Source: JBMOLK01 sp049325575 (lineage in GTDB: Bacteria > Bacillota > Clostridia > Acetivibrionales > Acetivibrionaceae). Taken from it: a DNA stretch of 64,000 nucleotides. Location of the stretch: contig JBMOLK010000112.1 of NCBI GenBank assembly GCA_049325575.1, positions 1 to 64,000 on the forward strand, in the 5' to 3' direction. A program made the translations under genes and the position numbers. This document shows, in pieces, positions 1-6,367 of this stretch. Position 1 is the stretch's first letter; each line of letters begins with the position of its first letter. Under the pieces are notes generated by a model. That model worked only from the letters and a program-made list of their open reading frames with translations. It was not told the origin of the DNA and ran no database searches.

Positions 1-1
1 G

Positions 2-139
2 CTTCGAAGAGTTATTTATCTGAACGAAATAGATAAGTATTCTCATGAGTAAAAAATATTTACAGATATGATAAGAGAAGCAGGGTTAAACATTGAATTG
101 ATGCATGATGTTGTTGAGGCTATAGGAAGACCTTTATAA
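2..139 (+). pseudogene. broken 3' end of an unrecognised gene
   Basis: One frame runs from the window edge to a TAA at 137-139 but is interrupted by an in-frame TAA at 50-52. Before the stop it reads LRRVIYLNEIDKYSHE; after it, KIFTDMIREAGLNIELMHD and on to GRPL. The composition looks like real protein, but I do not recognise the family and the 5' part lies outside the window. No ribosome binding site precedes the ATG at 68. Most likely a decayed island gene; chance coding cannot be excluded. Confidence 0.35.
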
Positions 140-225
140 AGTAACCACTTAATCAAACAGTATTATGAAGTTTGGCTTATAATTATCCAACGCAAAGTGT
201 CTCAATGTTGAATAAAAAATGAAAA

Positions 226-290
226 GTGAGACAATTTTTTTAAAAGTATTGATTATTATAGCGTTATATTGTATAATGAATGTGTCTCAC
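226..290 (+). promoter_or_regulatory. promoter of the ietA/ietS-like operon with flanking 8-bp inverted repeat
   Basis: TTGATT at 249-254 and TATAAT at 272-277 are 17 bp apart, a good sigma-A promoter. A perfect inverted pair, GTGAGACA at 226-233 and TGTCTCAC at 283-290, brackets it; a third, near-identical TGTCTCAA lies at 198-205. The outer sites look like operators. The 198-204/227-233 pair followed by a T-run (235-242) could also form a weak terminator for the upstream remnant. Confidence 0.6.
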
Positions 291-319
291 AATATTAATT
301 ATAGAAACGGGTGAAACAA

Positions 320-1426
320 ATGATGGATGAATTAATACCTAAATTAATACGTGCATGCTTTGATAATGATAAAAATACTGTTGAAGCTGTATCGTTAATG
401 ATGATAAAAAAATTGAGGAAAAGCAATCCTGACGTGGCAAAAGAAATATCGGAGATAATCTCATATATTAATGTAGGTGCACCCGCATACAGATCAGCTG
501 ATATTTTAACAGTACCAGTTGATAGAGAAACTAGATATTCTTTAGCAAAGGTTGAAGAACCTATTGAAATTCCACAACCTATTCTGAGTGATAATGTATG
601 GCAAGACTTAGTCAATTTCCTGAGTGAAAGAAACATGGTAAATAAATTTCTTGAAGAAGGAATTACTCCACCTACAAGTATTATATTTAGTGGCTCTCCA
701 GGTGTTGGAAAGACATATATTGCTAAATGGTTATCATATAAGCTGAATCTACCTCTAATATCAATGGATTTAGCTACCTCAATATCTAGTTATCTTGGAA
801 GGTCTGGGCAAAATATGAAAAGTCTTTTTGATTATGCTAAATCATTTCCTTCTATACTTCTACTAGATGAATTTGATGCTGTTGCAAAACGCAGAGACGA
901 CATATCAGACCTTGGTGAACTTAAAAGACTTGTTAATATAATCTTAAAAGAATTAGAAGTATGGCCTAGTAGCAGCATTGTTATCGCAGCTACAAATCAT
1001 CCTGAATTGTTAGATAGGGCAATTTGGAGGAGATTTGACCGTGTATTAGAAATACCTCTGCCCGGAAAAGATGAAAGACTCAATCTATTAAATAGGCACT
1101 TAAAAAGATATTTTGAGAATTTTGATAAAGACATTATTAACTTTATCACTTTATATACGGAGGGTATGAATGCTGCAGATATATGTAAACTTTGTGAACA
1201 TATTAAAAGGAGGACAATAACATCAGAGTCAAACATCGGACTTCTTGCGATTCAAGAAACTTGTAAAGCTAATAACCTTGAGTCTAAATCGGAAAAAGTT
1301 AAGTTATGTGTTCTTCTTAAAGATAAAATACCTAATATTACTTACCGAGAAATTTCGAACATTACTGGTATTCCATTATCTACGGTTAATAGATACCTAA
1401 AGGAGGGTATAGAGAATGAAGAATAA
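320..1426 (+). CDS. AAA+ ATPase, IetA-like subunit of an ATPase/S8 protease defence pair
   Basis: Classical AAA+ ATPase. Counting from an upstream in-frame GTG at 311, Walker A is GSPGVGKT (about 128-135), Walker B LLLDEFDA (183-190), sensor-1 AATN (226-229) and the arginine-finger region RRFDR (240-244). The roughly 90-residue N-terminal helical part is unlike FtsH or ClpX, and the C-terminus (about 340-364, ITYREISNITGIPLSTVNRYL) reads like a helix-turn-helix. I start at ATG 320 because GGTGA at 310-314 sits correctly for it and the GTG has no such site. The stop overlaps the downstream subtilase start by 11 bp. An AAA+ ATPase translationally coupled to an S8 protease is the layout of IetAS, known from plasmid incompatibility work and as an anti-phage system. 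The family call is by architecture, not alignment. Confidence 0.8.
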   Translation: MMDELIPKLIRACFDNDKNTVEAVSLMMIKKLRKSNPDVAKEISEIISYINVGAPAYRSADILTVPVDRETRYSLAKVEEPIEIPQPILSDNVWQDLVNFLSERNMVNKFLEEGITPPTSIIFSGSPGVGKTYIAKWLSYKLNLPLISMDLATSISSYLGRSGQNMKSLFDYAKSFPSILLLDEFDAVAKRRDDISDLGELKRLVNIILKELEVWPSSSIVIAATNHPELLDRAIWRRFDRVLEIPLPGKDERLNLLNRHLKRYFENFDKDIINFITLYTEGMNAADICKLCEHIKRRTITSESNIGLLAIQETCKANNLESKSEKVKLCVLLKDKIPNITYREISNITGIPLSTVNRYLKEGIENEE

Positions 1427-3725
1427 AAAGCGTTACCCTATTATCGGTAAAGGGGAGGTATATATTGAGCCAGTGAGGAAAAAACAATTTGGAGGCCCTA
1501 AGAATATACCTTACACCTATGATCAAGCTAAAGAGAGAATGATAGGATTTATTAATAACATTGAAAATGAAATAACTACGAACAGCAATATGTTCTTGGA
1601 TGAAAAAGTAGTATGTGTTCGTATGGAACCAAAGTTTGAAGCAAAGTCTTACATGCCCACATCACTATTGTTATCAGACCAGATGGAGATTATTGGAGGA
1701 CGAAAATATGATTTTATTGATAACAACAATGCTACAGTCACTGGGTCAGATGATAAGGCAAAATTGTATTTTATGAAGGTTACAGACAAAGGCCTATTGG
1801 AACTTAAGAATGTTATTTCTAAGGGAACAAAAGATAATTTAGAAAATTGGAGAAATCAAATTGGTTCAATTCATTCTTTAGATCTTTTAAGTCCAGATGA
1901 AAAAGTAATGGGTATAGATGATGATTGGGTAGAAGGAATAGTTGAACTTATAATACATCCTATGGATAAATATACTAATCAAGCTATTCAAAACATAACA
2001 GATATTTTAGAAATACCCGTTGAAGAGATGGCAATTAGAACTTATGAAAGAGGAATTACTTTTATTAGTGTTAAGTGTAGCAAAAACACTATTGATAAAA
2101 TTAAATTCTATAATCCTTTAAGAGCTATTCATCCTCTAGGTCAAATACAACTGCCGAGCTTTCGAGGAATTAATAACAATAATGATGCCCCCCAACCTCC
2201 CACTGAGAGAAATAAGTCATCTGTACTAGTAGGGGTTTTTGATGGTGGAGTTAACGAGGAAATTCCTTTATTAAAAAACTATATTAATTCATATAATTTA
2301 GTAAATTCAAAACCCCATGATGATTATATATCTCACGGAACTGCTGTATGTGGTGCTGTATTATATGGCCCTTTAAATCATAAAAATAATACTGACACCC
2401 TTAATACTCCTAAAGTTTCTGTTGAAAGTTTCCGGGTCCTACCAATTGATAGCACAGATGATTTTGAGTCAGCAATTGAACTATATCAAGCAATTGACTG
2501 TATAGAGAATGTGGTTAAAGAAAGACCCGATATCAAAATCTTTAATTTATCTTTTGGACCCAGAGGAGCTATAATAGATGACAGCATAAGTAGATTTACT
2601 TATGTCATGGATAAGCTAACTTATGAAGCTTCTGATGGAATTAATCCAATCTTTTGTGTAGCAGTAGGTAATGATGGCAATTTTGAGAGCCCATTTAATA
2701 GAATTCAGGCTCCTTCTGATATGGTGAATGGTTTAGGCATAGGTTCTTATACATATGGTTCGGATGGTAAAAAAACAAGAGCTACATATAGTTGCGTAGG
2801 TACAGGAAGAGAAGGGTGTAAAGTTAAACCAGACTTATTAGAATTCGGTGGCAGTCGAGAGCATCCAGTTATTCTTGTGAGCAAAGAACATGGTAAGACA
2901 ATACCTAATACAGGAACAAGTTTTTCCTCTCCAATAGTTGCAGGAAAGATTGGCCACATGTTGGCATTGTCAGAAAATTTAAAACCACATATGGCAAGAA
3001 ATTTATTAATACATTCGGTGGATTCAGAAGAGGATAATTATGATATAGAAACAGGATATGGTTTTTGCCCATCTGATGTTGAGGATATTTTAATGTGTAA
3101 TGATAAGAAAGTTACAGTTCTATATGAAGGAGAAATAATGTCTGCTCAAAGTATAAAGTTACCTATATTTATACCTAGCCTTTCAGATTCTAAAGGAAAT
3201 GTAACAATTACTTGGACAATTACAACTGTGGTAAACCCTAACATGAATGATACTGATTCATATACGAACAATTGTATTGAAGATACCTTTTATCCAAATG
3301 ATTTAGTTTTTAATTTTTCTAAGAATGGAAGTAAACCAAAAAAATTAAATCTAGGAACTCCTGAAGACGCTTTGTTGGCTAAATCGTATATTGAACAAGG
3401 GTATAAACGTTCAGATCTACCTGCAAGTAAACCTGGCAAAGTTTTTTTAGATGAAGAGGAATTACGTTCAAAGTATTTAAAGTGGGATACTGTAGTAAAA
3501 AAGAGACAATCAATGAGAGTTAAATCATTATTAAATCCATTTATAGTATTACATGGTATGGGTAGAAATGGTTATGAAACAAGCAAAATAAAATACTTTG
3601 TAGCAATTACTGTTGAGATCCCCAAATATAGTGGTAATCTCTATGATTCCATACTTCAAAATTATAAGAACCTTGTTCCAGTAGAAATAAGAAATATTAA
3701 TAAAATTATGGTGCCTGTTAAATAA
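1416..3725 (+). CDS. subtilisin-like (S8) serine protease, IetS-like
   Basis: A 769-residue S8 protease with the full catalytic set: Asp276 in VFDGGV, His307 in SHGTAVCG, the oxyanion Asn419 in AVGNDGN and Ser502 in GTSFSSP. There is no signal peptide, so it should act in the cytoplasm, unlike secreted subtilases. The first 270 residues and the last 200 have no recognised domain; the C-terminal part is predicted mostly beta. Its ATG is preceded by AAAGGAGGG and lies inside the 3' end of the ATPase gene, so the two are coupled. Family knowledge: in IetAS both subunits are needed for phage resistance. I infer that the ATPase controls or feeds the protease. A long near-perfect hairpin follows the stop. 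Confidence 0.85.
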   Translation: MKNKKRYPIIGKGEVYIEPVRKKQFGGPKNIPYTYDQAKERMIGFINNIENEITTNSNMFLDEKVVCVRMEPKFEAKSYMPTSLLLSDQMEIIGGRKYDFIDNNNATVTGSDDKAKLYFMKVTDKGLLELKNVISKGTKDNLENWRNQIGSIHSLDLLSPDEKVMGIDDDWVEGIVELIIHPMDKYTNQAIQNITDILEIPVEEMAIRTYERGITFISVKCSKNTIDKIKFYNPLRAIHPLGQIQLPSFRGINNNNDAPQPPTERNKSSVLVGVFDGGVNEEIPLLKNYINSYNLVNSKPHDDYISHGTAVCGAVLYGPLNHKNNTDTLNTPKVSVESFRVLPIDSTDDFESAIELYQAIDCIENVVKERPDIKIFNLSFGPRGAIIDDSISRFTYVMDKLTYEASDGINPIFCVAVGNDGNFESPFNRIQAPSDMVNGLGIGSYTYGSDGKKTRATYSCVGTGREGCKVKPDLLEFGGSREHPVILVSKEHGKTIPNTGTSFSSPIVAGKIGHMLALSENLKPHMARNLLIHSVDSEEDNYDIETGYGFCPSDVEDILMCNDKKVTVLYEGEIMSAQSIKLPIFIPSLSDSKGNVTITWTITTVVNPNMNDTDSYTNNCIEDTFYPNDLVFNFSKNGSKPKKLNLGTPEDALLAKSYIEQGYKRSDLPASKPGKVFLDEEELRSKYLKWDTVVKKRQSMRVKSLLNPFIVLHGMGRNGYETSKIKYFVAITVEIPKYSGNLYDSILQNYKNLVPVEIRNINKIMVPVK

Positions 3726-3739
3726 CCAAACCTAAATAT

Positions 3740-3786
3740 TTTTTTTATTTTAAATAGAAACCAAGTTTCTATTTAAAATAAAAAAC
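3740..3786. terminator. long A/T-rich hairpin after the protease gene
   Basis: A 16-bp perfect stem (3746-3761 with 3765-3780, loop CAA) is extended by T-run/A-run pairing to about 21 bp. The tracts on both sides suit a bidirectional terminator. Confidence 0.7.
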
Positions 3787-3802
3787 CCAGACTAAAGTCT
3801 GG
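3787..3802 (-). terminator. short hairpin CCAGACT/AGTCTGG
   Basis: A 7-bp stem (3787-3793 with 3796-3802) which, read on the minus strand, runs into GGTTTTTTATTTT. It has the form of an intrinsic terminator for minus-strand transcription, yet no convincing minus-strand gene lies just above it. Confidence 0.45.
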
Positions 3803-3933
3803 TCCATTTGCTAATAAATAAACCATTTGAGCGGCTTACTTTTGGCTAGCATAGGATATATAATCGCAAATATTATTCTATCATAGGTGAGCACGTTCGT
3901 GCAAGTGGAAATTTGTAGAAAGGAGTGCTGCCT

Positions 3934-4044
3934 ATGTGGATTTATAGTCCGTATATTACTGTTAAAGGCAAAAGAATATTTGCCAGTCAGTATGGACTCA
4001 AAGTTTTTAAATTTTGGGTTGATAAAGATAAAATAAGGAAATAG
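3934..4044 (+). CDS. 36-residue hypothetical protein
   Basis: ATG at 3934 is preceded by AAAGGAG (AGGAG 3921-3925, 8-base spacer). The product starts MWIYSPYITVKGKRIFAS and ends FWVDKDKIRK: short, basic, with aromatic/hydrophobic alternation typical of a small beta fold and no membrane segment. I do not recognise it. It lies between terminator-like hairpins at 3787-3802 and 4051-4076, inside the island, next to a second tiny basic gene. The strong ribosome binding site is the main support; conservation has not been tested. Confidence 0.55.
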   Translation: MWIYSPYITVKGKRIFASQYGLKVFKFWVDKDKIRK

Positions 4045-4050
4045 AACTAA

Positions 4051-4076
4051 TAACACCATTTGCTAGCCAGGTGTTA
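4051..4076 (+). terminator. hairpin TAACACC/GGTGTTA after the 36-codon gene
   Basis: A 7-bp perfect stem (4051-4057 with 4070-4076) with a 12-base loop, followed by TAAAAATT rather than a T-run. It is weak as a terminator. Confidence 0.35.
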
Positions 4077-4119
4077 TAAAAATTAAACAATTATTAAGAT
4101 ACTAAAAAGGGGTGATTTT

Positions 4120-4239
4120 ATGGCAAAAACAAAGGCTAGCATCAGAGGAAAGCAAGATAAGAAGATAGTACCTGTAAAAGGATATACTAAAAAAGATGGT
4201 ACAAAAGTGTCAGGTCACAGAAGATCAACACCAAACTAA
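4120..4239 (+). CDS. 39-residue basic protein with a GYTKKDGTKVSGHRR tail
   Basis: The ATG at 4120 has a near-ideal site AAGGGGTGA. The product begins MAKTKASIRGKQDKK and ends GYTKKDGTKVSGHRRSTPN, with 12 Lys/Arg of 39 residues. The KKDGTxVxxHxR pattern resembles a short basic motif seen at the C-termini of several bacterial proteins and in small stand-alone proteins. I can give no function; nucleic-acid binding is a guess from charge. An imperfect hairpin ends the unit at 4251-4288. Confidence 0.65.
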   Translation: MAKTKASIRGKQDKKIVPVKGYTKKDGTKVSGHRRSTPN

Positions 4240-4250
4240 TAAGTAATAAA

Positions 4251-4288
4251 AATGAAAGTTCCCAGGGATTAACCTGAGGACTTTCATT
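4251..4288 (+). terminator. imperfect hairpin after the 39-codon gene
   Basis: AATGAAAGT (4251-4259) pairs with ACTTTCATT (4280-4288), with further partial pairing CCAGG/CCTGAGG inside. Only CTTCTTCT follows, so termination would be weak. Confidence 0.5.
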
Positions 4289-4410
4289 CTTCTAATGGTA
4301 ACTTATACGTAATTAAAGTTTACTTAGGTAGTCATCTGTTGTTTTGTTTGTAATTAATAATATGCATTGTTGTATAGATTTGTAATAATTTATTAAATGA
4401 TGGACTTTTA

Positions 4411-4439
4411 GGTAAAATGTTTATATAATAATTTGATAT
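4411..4439 (+). promoter_or_regulatory. predicted sigma-A promoter of the parA-like operon
   Basis: TGGACT (4411-4416), a 17-bp spacer and TATAAT (4434-4439), about 40 bp ahead of the start codon at 4481. Confidence 0.5.
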
Positions 4440-4480
4440 AACAGCTTTAAATAATATATAATTATAGAGGGGGACATTTA

Positions 4481-5413
4481 ATGAAGACTATATCAATAAT
4501 AAATTATAAAGGTGGAGTTGGTAAAACTACCTTGAGTGCAAATTTGGCATCAGAGCTAGCATTCAATAATAAAAGGGTATTAGTTGTTGATTTGGACCCA
4601 CAGACTAATCTAACATTCTCATTTCTATCAGTTGAAGATTGGCAATCTCTTGATTTACAAGGAAAAACAATCAAACATTGGTATGACGATTTTTTGGATA
4701 ATGACAATGATTTGCCATTAAAGAATTTAATAGTAAGGCCAAAAAACATAAATGCTAAACTAAAAAAATTTAATTCTAACGGCGTTTTAGATATAATAAG
4801 TTCACACCTAGAACTTATAAACGTGGATATGGAATTGGCGACCAGGTATGGCGGCAACTCTCCTAGAACAATTAGAAGTAGCTTTTTGAGGTTGTTTTCT
4901 AGATTGAAAGTTGGACTGGAAGTTCTAGAGGAAGATTACGATGTTGTTATTATTGATTGTCCACCTAACTTTAACATTGTCACACAAAATGCTATAATTG
5001 CAAGTGATATGTATTTAGTGCCTGCGAAGCCTGATTTCTTGTCAACACTTGGTATTGATCAGTTAGTAAGACACATTGATCAGTTAACTGAGCGGTATAA
5101 TGACTTTGTTGAGCAAGCAAATAATTCTTCTTGGGTAGCAATAAATCCAGAAATGGCGGGTGTTATATTTACTATGATAACAATCTACAATGGACAACCA
5201 ATATCTGCACAAAGAGATTATATGGCCCGAGTTAGTAGAAGTGGATATAATGTGTTTGATACTTATATGAGAGATAATAAGACTCTGTTTTCCAACTCAC
5301 CAGAATATGGAGTTCCAGTTGTATTAAATAATGAATTAACGGGAATATATCTAGATATACGTTCTGAATTAGAGAAAATTGCATCAGAGTTTTGTATTAA
5401 AGCTAATGTCTAG
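4481..5413 (+). CDS. ParA/Soj-type P-loop ATPase
   Basis: 310 residues. The N-terminus carries the deviant Walker A YKGGVGKTT (residues 9-17) with the signature lysine, followed by VLVVDLDPQTN and the Walker B VVIIDCPPN. These define the ParA/MinD superfamily, whose members dimerise around ATP and position plasmids, chromosome regions or protein cargo. It is longer than a plain Soj (about 250), with extra sequence between the motifs. GAGGGGG precedes the ATG. A 207-codon gene follows 23 bp downstream and no parB-like gene or centromere repeat is visible. It could serve partition of the excised island or belong to a dedicated two-gene accessory system. Confidence 0.8.
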   Translation: MKTISIINYKGGVGKTTLSANLASELAFNNKRVLVVDLDPQTNLTFSFLSVEDWQSLDLQGKTIKHWYDDFLDNDNDLPLKNLIVRPKNINAKLKKFNSNGVLDIISSHLELINVDMELATRYGGNSPRTIRSSFLRLFSRLKVGLEVLEEDYDVVIIDCPPNFNIVTQNAIIASDMYLVPAKPDFLSTLGIDQLVRHIDQLTERYNDFVEQANNSSWVAINPEMAGVIFTMITIYNGQPISAQRDYMARVSRSGYNVFDTYMRDNKTLFSNSPEYGVPVVLNNELTGIYLDIRSELEKIASEFCIKANV

Positions 5414-5436
5414 TATGTTATAGAGGAGGATGTTGA

Positions 5437-6060
5437 ATGGCTGGTACTAAAAGAGATTATGAAATTGTAAGTAAAATATTTATGGATTTTATAGGTAGCT
5501 TAAGTAACGCAGAGTATGACAACTTACTGAATGGCTCTGCAACTATAAAGTATGTTGAAAAAGGTCTTCCTCTTGCAATTAAATCTGTATATGACGAAAT
5601 AATGACTGAATTGCTAAAGTTAAAAACTCCTGAACAATATACTAACTATATAAGAGCTAATAAGGAGTTAGATACAAAGTCTAACCTATTTGATTTTTGC
5701 AAGTATTTCAGTATAGAAACAAAGGCAAAAGATACTCTTGATATGCTTATATCAAGAATCATAAATCACATAGAAAAGAATCATGATAGTTTGCTTTATG
5801 TGCTGGAGAAAAAATCTGACATACAATATAGTATTGATACAATAGCTAGTAAATTAGAAGATTTTATGGACATTCAGCAAGCTGTAGACTTTTTAAAATC
5901 TAGTGATGTATTATCGAGCAAATCGAATTTACTTAAATTGGCAAAAAAGCTCAATGTATTTATAGAGAAAGATACATCTCATGAGAATATATTAAACTCA
6001 ATAATAGATTCAGTTGTAGGAGCAAAGATTAGATCTTTTGCAATTAGGAGAAAAATTTAA
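5437..6060 (+). CDS. 207-residue helical partner of the ParA-like ATPase, unknown family
   Basis: ATG preceded by GAGGAGG. The protein is all-helical by composition and seems to contain a duplicated motif: KSNLFDFCKYFSIETKAKDT near residue 82 and KSNLLKLAKKLNVFIEKDTS near residue 160, each followed by a hydrophobic helix with an I-I-x-x-I/V pattern. The spacing recalls SAP- or Rho-N-like helix-extended-helix modules that bind nucleic acids; that is inference. The C-terminus (VGAKIRSFAIRRK) is basic. As the second gene of a tight operon it is probably the cargo, adaptor or activator of the ATPase. I do not recognise a named family. Confidence 0.7.
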   Translation: MAGTKRDYEIVSKIFMDFIGSLSNAEYDNLLNGSATIKYVEKGLPLAIKSVYDEIMTELLKLKTPEQYTNYIRANKELDTKSNLFDFCKYFSIETKAKDTLDMLISRIINHIEKNHDSLLYVLEKKSDIQYSIDTIASKLEDFMDIQQAVDFLKSSDVLSSKSNLLKLAKKLNVFIEKDTSHENILNSIIDSVVGAKIRSFAIRRKI

Positions 6061-6075
6061 ATGGTTAGGAAACCT

Positions 6076-6103
6076 AGTTCCCATTGGGTACTAAATGGGA
6101 ACT
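6076..6103. repeat. 10-bp perfect inverted repeat between the last island gene and the att site
   Basis: AGTTCCCATT (6076-6085) and AATGGGAACT (6094-6103) are separated by 8 bases. No T-run follows, so it is a poor terminator. It may be a hairpin or a protein-binding site close to the attachment site. Confidence 0.5.
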
Positions 6104-6215
6104 AAAGAGAAAAATAGTCCCCAAAAAAGACCCGTAAATTTGAAAGGATAAAAATAACAAGTGTGGTTATATCAACGCTTGCAGAGATTTATTAAAGGTT
6201 GCAAAAGGTATTTTT

Positions 6216-6265
6216 TCTGACTACGGATCAAAAGGTTAGGGGTTCGACTCCTCTTGGGCGCGCCA
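6216..6265 (+). other. attachment-site remnant: 3' half of tRNA-Arg(ACG)
   Basis: From the anticodon stem on, this is a regular tRNA: loop CTACGGA (6221-6227, anticodon ACG), variable loop AGGTT, T arm AGGGG/TTCGACT/CCTCT (6238-6254), acceptor strand TGGGCGC, discriminator G and encoded CCA (6263-6265). The matching 5' half (acceptor, D arm) is absent; the preceding DNA is A/T-rich island sequence. Base 6217 is the first that breaks anticodon-stem pairing, so the shared core probably begins at 6218. This is the expected duplicate left when an element integrates into a tRNA gene; the intact copy should lie beyond the left edge. Confidence 0.85.
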
Positions 6266-6270
6266 GATGA

Positions 6271-6303
6271 AAGCTTGAAATAGTAAATGTTTCAGGCTTT
6301 TTG
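6271..6303 (+). terminator. terminator of the original tRNA-Arg gene
   Basis: AAGCTTGAAA (6271-6280) pairs with TTTCAGGCTT (6290-6299) with one wobble pair, followed by TTTTTG, five bases after the tRNA CCA. Confidence 0.75.
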
Positions 6304-6324
6304 TTTATACTTACCAATAAAAAA

Positions 6325-6343
6325 AAGAGCCTTAAAGGCTCTT
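6325..6343 (-). terminator. terminator of the M6 protease gene
   Basis: AAGAGCC/GGCTCTT stem; on the minus strand it is followed by a T-run from the A-run at 6319-6326. Confidence 0.8.
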
Positions 6344-6367
6344 AAAAAGGCTAGTATAGTTTCACTA

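Noticed and set aside
3811..4059. 82-codon minus-strand frame opposite the 36-codon gene
   Set aside because: No ribosome binding site. The plus-strand frame has a strong one and a more protein-like composition, although a minus-strand terminator at 3787 leaves some doubt.
6095..6151. ATG frame MGTKEKNSPQKRPVNLKG just before the att site, resembling the tail of a phage integrase
   Set aside because: It is only 18 codons, with an in-frame TAA immediately upstream and no visible catalytic part. The resemblance to integrase tails is a weak impression.
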